Source of the DNA: Volutella citrinella
Lineage: Eukaryota > Ascomycota > Sordariomycetes > Hypocreales > Nectriaceae
NCBI GenBank assembly: GCA_034401135.1
Contig: JAWZSP010000002.1
Location: 4,278,001-4,342,000 of the forward strand
Direction of reading: 5' to 3'
Length of the DNA stretch: 64,000 nucleotides
Numbering within the stretch: the first letter of the stretch is position 1; every line of letters begins with the position of its first letter. The notes below the pieces were generated by a model. That model saw only the letters and a program-made list of their open reading frames with translations, did no database searches and had not been told where the DNA came from. The position numbers and the translations under genes were made by a program. Positions 35,254-45,407 of the stretch are shown here, piece after piece.

Positions 35254-37357
35254 CTAGAATAGAATACTGAGATCAAATGTACCCGGCTCGTTTATCCTGA
35301 CTCCTGGGTCAAAGACCTTCTCCAACTCTGGTGACGGGCCGCTGAGAAGTGGCCCGGCCAATTTAGCCGCTGCGGATTGTCGGCTAGCGTCTAGACCTTG
35401 GGCCGCTTTCTGTTCAATGGGAAGAAGTCCACGTCCTCCCTGCACCCACCGGTACGGGAGGAGCTGATCGAGGGGTGCTGAAAGCTGACTGGGCTCTACA
35501 TATGAGCCGACCGATCGAGTAGCCACAACTAAGGCGAGAATGCGAGCCACACTTTGGATACAAGGGTGGTCACATGTGGTGTTGTCATCGAGGATGCCGT
35601 CAAGAATCCTACTGTGGACCTTTGCGCTCTCTAGGAGTAGCGCAGGAGTCTGGTAATGTTTGGTGTAAACGTGGTGTAGGAGAGAGGCATGAACGCTAGC
35701 AGAGAGGGCAATGAAATAGATGGTCAGATGGGAGATGCGCAAAAGGGCGGAGTCCATGCGCAGAAGATGCGGAAGAACTTCGCCCAAGAGAAGAGCGTGA
35801 TCGGCCGCTCGAGCTGAGGTGCTAATATCGTGGTACGAGGTGTATCTCAGAACTGAGAGGAGATCGGGCCCGCAAGTTATCAAGAGATAGATTCCATGGA
35901 ACCATATCATAGCCTCGAGTTGCCAAGCCAACCTCACATCAACGAATGTCATTATTGGTGCTGGAAATTTGACAAAGTAGTCTTCCAATGCCATCCCTAC
36001 CAGGTTCTTGGGAATATTGTCGTCGTCGTGGGATGTTGTGAGTGCTTGCTTCAAACAAGACTGGAGAGGGAGAAAGAGATCAAAGAAACCTTCGTCTGGT
36101 GCAGCCACTGGTGAATTTGCACCAAAGTCGTCTCCAGATGGGTTATGCCATGTTGTGTCAGAGATTCCGGGCTTGGGACAGGACGAGTGTCGAGCATATG
36201 AGCGCCCAATAATCTCGGAAGGGTTGAGAGGAAGGCCCTCTACCTGGTATGTCCGGTTGTAGAGTGCTCTGTGCACGTCGCTGTTCAAGGAATTCAGTGC
36301 CATTATTCGCCGATCAATCTCAGCGGAAGATGCGCCTGGAAGACAAGACGTGGGATCTAGTGGTGCGATGGCGTGCGAGAATATTGTTGCTAGAGTCTCA
36401 GAGAGCAATGCCCACCGTTCGGCCATCTCTGTTAAATCAGCTTTGAGGTAGCTCATGTTGCTCAGCAGATACAGACAATAGATGTCGCTGCTGGTGACGG
36501 GTCTGCTTTTCCAGCTAAATATCGGCACATCTGAAAGGGCATATATGCGGTAGTTTTCCATGACGGCCTCGCTCCGTGAGCCATCACCAGTCATCGGCCT
36601 TGTAAAGTGTCCGGCGCACGCAAAAAGCGTACAGAGGACGGCTCGCGACCGCAAGACGCTGAACTCGTGTTCTCGGGCCGCATCTGTAATTCCTGGATCG
36701 ACACTTTGATGGCGTGCGAGGGCGTAGTGACACTGACGAAATGCACTGAGCACGCCCACTGAAGGCGCAATATGCAAGACCTGTTTGATCAGGGCTTCCG
36801 CTTGATCAAGGTCGATGGGAAGATCTAAGCCTCCTAGTAGAGAATGCCTTGATGCTAGTTGAGTGGAGTCGGCTAAGCTCCCGGTCGAGCTCGCCACGGT
36901 GGGCATGTCAAGACTAGCCAGATTATCGAAGGCATCGTCGTCATTTTCATCGACATCCACAACACCGTCATCAGCGGCATCACTAGCAACCTCATTGGTT
37001 ATGCAACAGGAGCTCCTGTTTTCTGGAGAAGGCCCTATGTGCTCCGGTTGGCTCTTGGCTGACGTTGAAGGGGAGGCTCGACATGGGCCTTGCCGACGAG
37101 TTGCAGATTTGGCTGCGTAGTATTTCCGAGGCCTGCCACGGGTCAAGACTGGGCGATTGCGGGTACAATCCAGATCCAATCTTCGACATCTCCCGCAAGG
37201 ACTTTCTCCAGGAATGCATTGGACTTTCTGTGTGGCGACTGTTAAGCAATGCAGCCCCGGTCTGTATGGGAGCGGATATCAGACTCACCAGCTCGGCACA
37301 GCGATCACATGCACGTAATTGCAGATCTGTCTTTGACGGGGAATGAGAAGAAGACAT
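35254..37357 (-). CDS. Zn2Cys6 transcription factor
   Basis: Two exons, 37289-37357 (23 codons) and 35254-37227, encode 680 residues. The 61-base intron (37228-37288, GTGAGT...CACAG) interrupts the zinc cluster. Once spliced the cluster is canonical: C17, C20, C27, C34, C37 and C44 (CDRCAELKVQC...CGRCRRLDLDC). A KSQPEHIGPSPE region, an acidic stretch (VDVDENDDDAFDN) and a long fungal-specific regulatory region follow. Without the first exon the ORF would appear to start inside the cluster. It lies between the aldehyde dehydrogenase and a second regulator-like gene, so it is a candidate local regulator of the amine-oxidation genes (inference). Confidence 0.88.
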
Positions 37358-37811
37358 GTCTGGGCCAGATGAGGCCCTTGCCGGTGCCTCTCACGAGCAA
37401 TGCTGTCTTATCACAAACAACAGCCGAGGCGGCCGGAGGGTTGTTGATACGACATCGGAGACCCCGCCGCCCTCCCTGATGGAGTCTATGCTGGTCTTGA
37501 TGTCTCCACTCATTCCCCGCATTGCAATCACCAACCAAAGTCTGGCGAACCAAGCCCATCCCCGCTTGGGGATTAGCTCTCGCAAGCCTCGGACCGAAGC
37601 TAAACTGCCATCGCTGTCTGCAACAAAGGACGAACCCCGCCGTCTTTCGCTGGTGCTTTCTCCCAGTCGAGCTCACACCCTACAGTGGCTGCAAGGTCAT
37701 GTGCTGTGCCACAGCTGCGAGGGCATTCCAGGTCGATACAGCCATTACAAGCGACGGTCCCTAGACGCTTCCATTGCCACGAAGAGCTTGGAGTGAATAC
37801 TTGGTGGCTTA
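37358..37811. promoter_or_regulatory. Region between divergent regulators; 5' limit of the second is unresolved
   Basis: A plus-strand frame is open from 37356 to 37796, but it overlaps the minus-strand start and shows no zinc cluster or domain. It may hold an unrecognised first exon of the next gene, or only promoter. Confidence 0.35.
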
Positions 37812-39226
37812 TTGGAATCCATTGTCATCGTCATCATCACCGTCCGTTATTCACAAGCACTACCTATGTTCCTACACCATGGCCATGCAACCGCCAGTGC
37901 AGTTGATGCGCCTCACACCGAGACAGAACAAGGATTTCAGGCTACGTCAGGCTCTCCGCCCACCCAAAGCTATCTTAGCATGTCTCAACTGTGTGAGCTG
38001 ACAATGGCCCAGTCCTGCGAGTTTGTCAACGAAGCCTTGTCGCCATTGACAACTATGGCTGCCCGTGGGTAGCCGAGTTTATGCCACTTTACACCAAGTG
38101 GCCCAGTCTCTTGGATGCCTTGCTGGCCGTAGCTGCTCAGGTCCGCTCACGGCCGGAAAAGGCGGCTCTTACGCCCACAGCTGAGCAGCCTGGACCTTCC
38201 CCGTCGTCCGAGCTCTACCATGAGGCTCTCGTGCATGTGCGGGAGCTTCTAAGCCATGAAGCTACTTCTCGAACTGATGCCTTTGACGGCATGCTAGCCG
38301 CCGTATCTGGCGCCCTTATCCTGCTCGTCATGTCCCTCGGAGAGCCTGGCGGCGACTGGCAACACCATGCACAACAACTCGTATTCCTGGTTGACTGCTG
38401 CCCTCTCAGCCAGTTCAGCACATTCTCTCCTCTGAGCCGCCTCCTCCTCACCTCGGCCGCCCACGCAGACATTCCTGGCCTCTCCCTTGGCCGATGCACT
38501 CCTGCTACTGGGGCCTGGGCGCGTTTCAAGATTGACGACCTTCCACGGGAGGCTGATAGGCCCTTTGTCGAGTTCGAAGTCGTCAACGGCTGGCCAATGA
38601 GCCTGACCTCGATTGTTTCCAAACTAAGCGAGGCTGCCGAGGCGCGCCGCACTCTTGCAGAGACTGGCACTCGCGATAACAACCGCTTGCACGCTGAGAG
38701 GATATACTTGCAGACGCTGATTGATGTCTGGGAGCCGCCGGAGCTTCCACTCGATATGCCGGGCCATCAACGGCTTGTACTAGCAACCGCCTGGCGATGC
38801 ACGCAGCGAGCAGCCAAATTATTCCACTGTCGAGGGCTTGGCTTCCACTCGGATCTTTCGGAGCCAATTACTGACCTGTCAACGGATGCCTATGTCTCAA
38901 CTGTCCAAGACATACTCGTCAATATCAGCTTCTTGATGAATGCGTTTAAGCAGCACGGTTCATGCATCGCCAACTCAATGGCCTGGGCTGTCACAATTCT
39001 GGGGAGCGAGTGCGGCAGTAAAGCAACGTCTCACTTAAAGGCCGATGTCGCTCGTATCATCAAGGATATTGCAGATACCTTTCTTATCTCGCATTTGTAT
39101 AATCTACTCCAAGTATTGCAGGATTTGTGGGCGAGGCTGGCCGACTTTGAGGCACAGGGAACGAGATCTTTCTTGAGCCTGGAGATGGTTGTTCGGGACC
39201 ATGACCTCTGCATTCCATTGTTATGA
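37812..39226 (+). CDS. Fungal transcription-factor-like protein, N-terminus unresolved, possible frameshift
   Basis: The clear part is the 38081-39226 frame (381 residues), rich in helices with FMPLYTKWPSLLDALLAVAAQ, a pattern found at the start of the regulatory domain of fungal C6 factors (Fungal_trans_2-like). Reading back in the same frame gives NYGCPWVAEF, which continues this motif, and then stops. The upstream frame (37812-38072) ends SYLSMSQLCELTMAQSCEFVNEALSPL, which looks like the preceding part of the domain. The two are offset by one base at about 38045-38057. No zinc cluster is found upstream. Possible explanations are a frameshift, an unrecognised intron (a GCTGAC branch and CAG lie at about 37999-38013), or a cluster-less regulator. 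Confidence 0.55.
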
Positions 39227-39750
39227 ACGAAGCCTGCATGATGATTTGACGACTACCATTTACTCAGAGTGTGTTCCATCTTCAGATGTCATCCCCTCAC
39301 GAGCTACCGCACAACTGCAGTGTTCCCAGCATAATTCACCGAGGAAGACGGGTGTGCTCCCTGGCCCGAACTTTCTTATCAACTATTGCTCCACTTCTTG
39401 GCCGGGGCTTTCAATCCATCGTCACCACCCAATGACAAGGGGGGACCAAAAAGACCCGGCGGATCTTTTTTTCGCAATTAGCGTTAGACTGTGTCAGCCA
39501 CCAACTCTCGGCTCAAATTTCAGTTCCCCTCTCCTAACCCGCATGTGGACCAGACAGCGCAATCCAGAACCTGACTGGTGCCCAGACCATGAACCGAGAA
39601 CACCGATGATGCTGACTCGGGCGTCAAGTACAAGTAAAACTGGAATGGCAGACAAGCCTAAGCCAGATCTGCCCAACTCCAAAGTCCGCTAATCATCACA
39701 ATCACACGTACCTTGTTGCACCCCAGCGTCTAGCCCATTCCTTCGGAACA
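39227..39750. other. Intergenic region, no gene
   Basis: Promoter side of the second FAD oxidoreductase. Frames present are short and domain-free. Confidence 0.5.
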
Positions 39751-41286
39751 ATGTCAGCTCCTGTCCAAGAAGCTGGTGGCAACACACATGCCCACCCTGT
39801 CATGAACTGGCTCGACTACCTAGCGGCCAAGAATGGAAACACGGACAGGCTGAAGAATGTGGAAGCTCCTTGTCCTTTGCCGTCGGAATTCGGCATTGCC
39901 AAGGGCTGCTATTGGATCGAAAACCACCAATTTCCTCTGCAAGATGCCCGCACAACGGAAGCACTACCCGACAATGTGGATGTCGTCGTGATAGGAGCCG
40001 GAATCGTTGGCGCAACAACCGTGCATCAGATTTCTCGGGCGCAGTCTAATCTTAACGTCGTTCTTCTGGATGCCCGCGGTATCTGCTCCGGGGCTACTGG
40101 AAGAAACGGAGGCCACTTGAGCTGCCACGAAGCTGGCGGCATTCGTGATCTCGCTGCGAGGGTTGGCGTCGACGATGCCATTCGTATCCGCAAGACGTTC
40201 CGCCGCAACCGAGACCTTGTCTTAGATCTCATCGATGAATATGGTGCACATAATCAGGTGGATTTAAACTTAGGCGGCTCCCTCCTTTGTTTTGGTTCCG
40301 CTGGAGAGCGCGATGCGTTCTCAGCTGATGTTGCGTTCTGTAAAGAGCATGGCTGGGAGACGGAGGGTGATATCATCTCGCCTGAGGAAGCACATCAAGT
40401 AAGTCGAGTCCAAAATTATCCTTCCCTGGAAACGATTAGAAAGCTGACATCGAGCTTGCAACAGTCCTACGGCGTGTCTCTTGAAGTAGCAAAGTATGGA
40501 GCATGGTACCTGAAGAGGGGAGGCACCTTTTATGCACGGAAAATGGTCGATCTCCTAGTGTCCAAGGCTATGCAAGGGATGCCATCGTTGAATATCCAAA
40601 CCCATACGCCCGTCACACAGGTCAAGTTCAACGCATCGGATGCTTCATTCCCCTACGCGATCCACACAGATCGCGGTACCATCAATACTCGAACTGTCTT
40701 CCATGCCACCAATGCCTATGCTAGGGCATTAATCCCCGAACTGCGTCATCAAGATGGTGTCTTTGGTGTCAAGGCTCACTTGGTCGGCATCAGGTCCACT
40801 GGTGATGCCTCGGCACCCGACTTGAAGCCTGGGTTCCTGCACAACCATGCCATTCATTACATGCTGCAACGACCTCGAGAGTCTGATGGAAAGCCTCCAG
40901 TCTTCCTCTACGGCCATGGAGATGCGGAAATGGTCGAGGACTTTGACGACAGCACCCTCCCCCCAGCTGCTGACCACATCAAGAAGGAGATGTATCCGTT
41001 CCTTGAGACTGCCCTCCCTCATCATTTCAAAGACATCAACCCAGCGAGCCAGGTTGAGTACGATTGGTCCGGCATCCAAGGTATGACTGCAACGGGCTGC
41101 AGCATCGTAGGACGCGTGAGTCTTGAGCGTCCGGGCGAGTTCTTGTGCGTCGGCCACAATGGAGAGGGAATGTGTCGGTGCTTTGTTCTCGCGTCGACCA
41201 CAACCGACGCTTTGTTGGCCCATTTGAATGGGAAGAGCTTTGAGAGACCCGAGTGGTTCCCTCATTCTTACGCACGCAACATTTAG
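39751..41286 (+). CDS. FAD-dependent amine/amino acid oxidoreductase (DAO family), copy 2
   Basis: The frame is open for 511 codons, but it contains a 66-base segment (40399-40464) with perfect intron signals, so the mature protein is probably 489 residues. Features: VVIGAGIVGATTVHQI nucleotide-binding motif, LDARGICSGATGRNGGHLS, and C-terminal YDWSGIQGMTATGCSIVGRV with FLCVGHNGEGMCR. It has an N-terminal extension of about 70 residues compared with copy 1. The family oxidises amines or amino acids and produces peroxide. Neighbours are a regulator and the GABA-type permease, which converges on it. Confidence 0.9.
   Translation: MSAPVQEAGGNTHAHPVMNWLDYLAAKNGNTDRLKNVEAPCPLPSEFGIAKGCYWIENHQFPLQDARTTEALPDNVDVVVIGAGIVGATTVHQISRAQSNLNVVLLDARGICSGATGRNGGHLSCHEAGGIRDLAARVGVDDAIRIRKTFRRNRDLVLDLIDEYGAHNQVDLNLGGSLLCFGSAGERDAFSADVAFCKEHGWETEGDIISPEEAHQVSRVQNYPSLETIRKLTSSLQQSYGVSLEVAKYGAWYLKRGGTFYARKMVDLLVSKAMQGMPSLNIQTHTPVTQVKFNASDASFPYAIHTDRGTINTRTVFHATNAYARALIPELRHQDGVFGVKAHLVGIRSTGDASAPDLKPGFLHNHAIHYMLQRPRESDGKPPVFLYGHGDAEMVEDFDDSTLPPAADHIKKEMYPFLETALPHHFKDINPASQVEYDWSGIQGMTATGCSIVGRVSLERPGEFLCVGHNGEGMCRCFVLASTTTDALLAHLNGKSFERPEWFPHSYARNI
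40399..40464 (+). other. Probable in-frame (stopless) intron of 66 bases
   Basis: Begins GTAAGT and ends TTGCAACAG, with a GCTGAC branch site about 18 bases before the end. The length is 22 codons with no stop, so a simple ORF caller would retain it. Removing it joins EEAHQ to SYGVSLEVAKYG. Confidence 0.75.
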
Positions 41287-41884
41287 GGGATGAAACTGAT
41301 ACACAGGGTAGCTCGAGATGATGGGTGGAAGATCCCACGGCCTCACAGATATGTGTAGCGTGCATCGGAAGCTTATGTACCACAGTCATCCGTAAAAGGA
41401 GCTCAAAATTACTTAGTTGGTCTGTCTTTGACTGTGATACCACATTGACTTATCACCAGTGTTGGAAGCATTGTCATAAGCACTCAAGTGAATCCTGAAC
41501 CGTGATCAGCTAAATCAAGAATGGTCGATCAGAAGCGGGTTTCAAGCTGGTTCCGGTTCTTATACTCTAGTTTCGCACCGTCAGTCTAATCATCCCGAAA
41601 ACCATCATGTGCGATGCTGGAATTATTTGTGTGCAAAAATAGATGTCTTCTGTATTAGATGCCATCGTGGAAGGACATTGATGGGACGGTAGGCAACCGT
41701 GACATTGCACGGTTAATTACAACTAGGTGAATAATTGAATCAGAACCTCTCTTAGGAAAGCTGCGACAGTCAAATTTATTCGAATTACAACCCGTGCTGG
41801 TGAGCTAAATCGGTAAACGCTGGTAAGGGATTTGAGATACACATAGTTCCCTGGATTCCCTGGACGCATGAATGTTGCCTTCGA
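41287..41884. other. Intergenic region between convergent genes, no gene
   Basis: 3' flanks of the FAD oxidoreductase (plus) and the permease (minus). AT-rich and without coding signal. Confidence 0.5.
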
Positions 41885-43737
41885 TTAACCCCGCCTGGCT
41901 GCATCCTCCCGCCAAGCAGTCAGGGCGCTCAAGTCCAAGCCCGGATACTTGTGTCCCAGCGTGTACCATCCGATGATTGAAGCCAAAACGGTGGCAATAG
42001 TGATAACCCAGTTGTAGTTGAACGTCTCCGCATTCCAGTGTTGCAGTGGAGGGAAGCACTCCATAATCATCATGTAGATCAAGCTCAAGCCGGCCCATGC
42101 GTGAATCCACTTGCTGAATTTACCCGTGTAGAATGGCCCTGGTACAAATCGATCCCCGGCAAACACTCGAAGGATCATTGGCGGTGCCATCATGAGGAAA
42201 TTGGCAATCACAGCGAGTGAGAAGATGATTGTTCTGGCCATACTCGACAAGCCGAAGAGGAGTATCAGCATGGACCCGAAGACAAGGACTGCTTGTGAGT
42301 AGATTGGCATGTTGGTCTTTGGGTGGACATGAGCAAGTTTGTCAGAAAACGGAAGTCCACCATCTCGAGCAAACGCCGCCATTTGACACGAAGATGTCAA
42401 TAAGAATGAGGAGCCCCCAATGAGTGCGTTTGCGGCTCCTACAGTGAAGAAGGCTGCACCGACCCCGTTACCCCAGTTTTCAAAGACCAGAGTAAACATG
42501 GGGAGCCCACTATTAGCGAAGAGAATTGTTAGCTTGAGCTCACAGACCACAAGGAGAGTAGCAAGCTGCTGACGGCACTCACCTAGGGTCCGCAGCAGCA
42601 ACGTCCATATCCGGAATGCAGAATGCGGACAGAATGCAAATCAAAGCACCAAGAATGACCTGTACGGCGTATGTCTGGAGAATTGACCGAGGGCAGACGG
42701 TCCTCGCATTCGTGGTTTCTTCTGCCACGTAGGATGGCGAGTTCCATCCAGTTGCCGCCCACGCAAGAGAGAAAAAGGTCATTGGAAGAGCAACAGCCTG
42801 ATCCCAGTCTGAGTAGTTGGTGTATTTTCCAAATACGTCACCCCCTGTCGCAAAAGCATTACCTTTCGAGGAGTAGGCCGCGGGGATTCCAACAATATAA
42901 ATCAGTGTCAACAAGATGACAATTGCGCCTGAGTTGCGGACATTAGATTCACTCTCGGAGACATGATCAGAGTACTCACAGCTCCCAATATATACCAGTC
43001 CAATTCTTTCCATGCGTAGAAAGCTCGTCAGCCCCCAAAACAGGATAACGGCCATGGCAATTAACATGATTTGCGGATTGGTAGGTTGCCATTCAGGTCT
43101 CAGCAAGGGGATCGCAGTTGCGATAGAGGTGGCACAGGCGAAGGAGATGCTGGCAAGGGATGTGAATATCTGCGCCACGGTGATCCAGCCCAAGACAAAG
43201 GACATTGAGCGAGACCATTTCGGCGGCGCAAGGGCGGCTGCGTCGAGTGTTAGTCATAGAGACATGGAAAGGTTCTTGCTCGCTGCCTACCTGTCCACCA
43301 ATAGTTTGCGCCATTGATAGGCATGGATGAGCATAGTTCTGCGATAGCAATGGGTTGAGGCAGGAACAGAATGGCCGGGATGATCCAACCCCTGCGTATT
43401 GGTGGTTAGTAGGTATCGCGAAGAGCATAGAGAGAGTCAACTTGCCATGACAGACCCCAGTAGCCACCATAAGTGATCTGGTACGTGGATACTAGCGGAA
43501 TGGCACCAATCGGGCTTGTTCAATTAAATGATATTCACGCTGAAAAGGGGAATGGAGAACTCACGATGCCACGGCCAAAACAATGGCAAATGTGGCAAAG
43601 CCATGGAAGACCCTGCGGTAGACTGGCTGGTAGCCCAAGTCTTCGATGATGCCTTCGCCCACATCGCCATCCAAGTGGCTGCTTCCTTCGACTGGGGCTT
43701 TCATGAGGTCGTCGTCGATCTTCTTGCCAGAAGCCAT
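41885..43737 (-). CDS. Amino acid/GABA permease (APC superfamily)
   Basis: Six exons (43565-43737, 43446-43514, 43291-43391, 42980-43237, 42583-42928, 41885-42509) give 523 residues. The sequence shows the APC pattern of about 12 membrane helices: SPIGAIPLVSTYQITYGG, GWIIPAILFLPQPIAIAELCSSMP, NYWWTAALAPPKWS and GWNSPSYVAEET. This matches the fungal GABA/polyamine/choline permease group at the plasma membrane. Intron 2 uses a GC donor. The start at 43737 gives a normal cytosolic N-terminus; the frame remains open upstream (LASLESLGNSEESNRNN) with no ATG, so a first exon may be missed. The context suggests uptake of the amine or amino acid used by the neighbouring oxidoreductases. Confidence 0.9.
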
Positions 43738-44048
43738 GTTGTTTCGGTTGGATTCTTCGCTGTTGCCTAACGACTCGAGTGAAGCGAGCTCCAGGTTGAT
43801 CTGAGTCGGAGAGAGTGTCCCATGGCCTCACGTTATATCACCCGGCTTGACTCAGCGCTCCGTTTGATTGCCGAACATCGTGCCTATCGGCTTGGCGGCC
43901 GTCGTGTGTGTGCTCCAAGTACGGGGCAGGGGGGCATTTTGCGGGGTAAATCTCCCTGGGCGACAGCTGATAGCGATCCGAGGGCAGTTTTGGCACTAAG
44001 AAACCTTGGGCGAAGCGTGCCAATATCGCTCATTATTGTGGTCCACAG
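43738..44048. other. Permease upstream region
   Basis: Includes the open but ATG-less extension of the permease frame to about 43810 and then non-coding DNA up to the degraded gene region. Confidence 0.45.
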
Positions 44049-44109
44049 GTGATAAGAGATTTGAAAAGTCCCCGGCGGGGTATATCTTGGCCCCTCATTT
44101 GCTGGAAGG

Positions 44110-44176
44110 CGTCACCACGCCAGCTAGCCGGTCGTCCAGGACAGTTCGTTACTATTGGGTACTCAACCCATGGTAG
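44110..44176 (+). pseudogene. Fragment of a DAO-family FAD oxidoreductase
   Basis: A short stretch encodes AGRPGQFVTIGYSTHG followed directly by a GT donor. It matches in sequence and splice position the end of exon 4 of the FAD oxidoreductase at 31282 (GRTGQFVSVGYSGHG before its donor at 32658). No other part of the gene is recognisable around it. It is a relic of a third copy. Confidence 0.7.
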
Positions 44177-44249
44177 ACCCCAGCTGTCTATTCGCTCTAA
44201 ACAAAAGTTGAATACTAATATTCAGCTAGTATTATAGCGTCTACAATCT

Positions 44250-44895
44250 CTACCTATGTCCTAAAGGTGTCGTCAAGATGTGAGCCAGGATGTTGTCGAC
44301 CTCGTCATCAACGACTTGTAAAATATGCTCTGGGCCGTGCTCAGGCTTCCACCCGATAGATTTCCCATGGTCGGCTACATACCAAGAGCTGTATATAGTT
44401 AGCACTATTAGTAGTATCCCCAGCCGATTCACTTTCAATATATAGCACTTACTTGCCGGCCATCTTAAGTTCGATGGTATCAGGCGTCACTCCAAGCCCG
44501 CTTGCAATAGCCGTCCGCGCTTCATCAGTGACAGGGCGAACAGCGTCGTGTTTCACAAGGCCACGCTTGTGCAGCGCTTTGGCGACGCCTTCTTACAGAT
44601 CAACCCACCTGACGCGTTCAGTGGAGGCGAGATAGAACCCATTCTTGCCATTGTCGACGTCCTGGCCGCTAAGGATGGCCCGAACGAGTGAAATAGCATA
44701 CTCAGTCGTTTCCCCCAAGCTGCAGATAGGCAAGATTCCAACATCGGAATGAGGACAAGTTACAATTGGCTTGAATGACTCAACTGCGCAAGGGGGGCAG
44801 TCCTTTGCGCTGGAGACAACGTTGCAGCCATGCCGTGCTGTTGAGATTTCCAGCAGGTAAATGGCGTGAACATCGAATGGGGCGGATCGCTGGGC
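44250..44895 (-). pseudogene. NAD(P)-dependent epimerase/reductase-like pseudogene, 3' part
   Basis: The minus strand reads continuously from about 44895 in one frame through VESFKPIVTCPHSDVGILPICSL and GFYLASTERVRWVDL, meets an in-frame TAA at 44593-44595, then continues GVAKALHKRGLV to a GTAAGT...CAG intron (44389-44452) and a natural-looking end (VVDDEVDNILAHIL). It resembles the C-terminal two thirds of fungal NAD-dependent epimerase-like proteins. The N-terminal Rossmann motif is absent. Nonsense mutation plus 5' loss make it a pseudogene. Confidence 0.65.
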
Positions 44896-44909
44896 CTAGG
44901 CCGAGACGT

Positions 44910-45405
44910 TTAATGAAGGTTAATGACAACCTTGCCTAGATGCCTTTGGTCCCACTGGGAGCGAACCCGTTAGCTGGTTCAATACCACGAGGCATGCGAG
45001 ATTGCTCACCATATACTGATAGGCTTCCCTGCACTGCTCCAGCGAGAATTTCTTCTTGTCGATGACCGGGTGGGTGTTGTTGGCCTCGATAGCCGCAACC
45101 ATGTCTTCCATCATGTCTCTGGGGCCGATGAAGACACCGCGAGCGATGCAAATATGATTCAGGGTGTCCATGATGCTTTGCTTGACCTCGGTGCCACCGA
45201 GATAACCAATGATGCTGAGGATACCCTCAAACTTGATGGCATCGAGACTGTTCTGCAGGGTTACAGCTCCACCAACCTCGATGATGTGGTCGACACCCTC
45301 CCCCTGAGGCGTCAGTGTCTTGGCTGTTTTGCCCCATTCCTTGTCCTCCGAGTAGTACAGGACATGGTCAGCGCCCAGCTCCTTGAGCAGAGCACCCTGC
45401 GTTCT
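44910..45405 (-). pseudogene. Zinc-type alcohol dehydrogenase, 3' fragment
   Basis: The frame from 45405 encodes ALLKELGADHVLYYSED, GVDHIIEVGGAVTLQNSLDA and VFIGPRDMMEDMVAAIEANN, the cofactor-binding half of a medium-chain alcohol dehydrogenase. A GTGAGC...CTAG intron (44936-45009) follows, and then KVVINLH with a stop at 44910, out of phase by one base. The catalytic N-terminal half is missing. The break at about 45405 coincides with the start of the neighbouring old-yellow-enzyme pseudogene. Confidence 0.75.
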
Positions 45406-45407
45406 GG

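Noticed and set aside
37356..37796. 146-codon plus-strand frame starting at the same CATG as the minus-strand regulator
   Set aside because: No zinc cluster or domain, and it would leave neither gene any promoter; kept only as a possible unresolved 5' region of the next gene.
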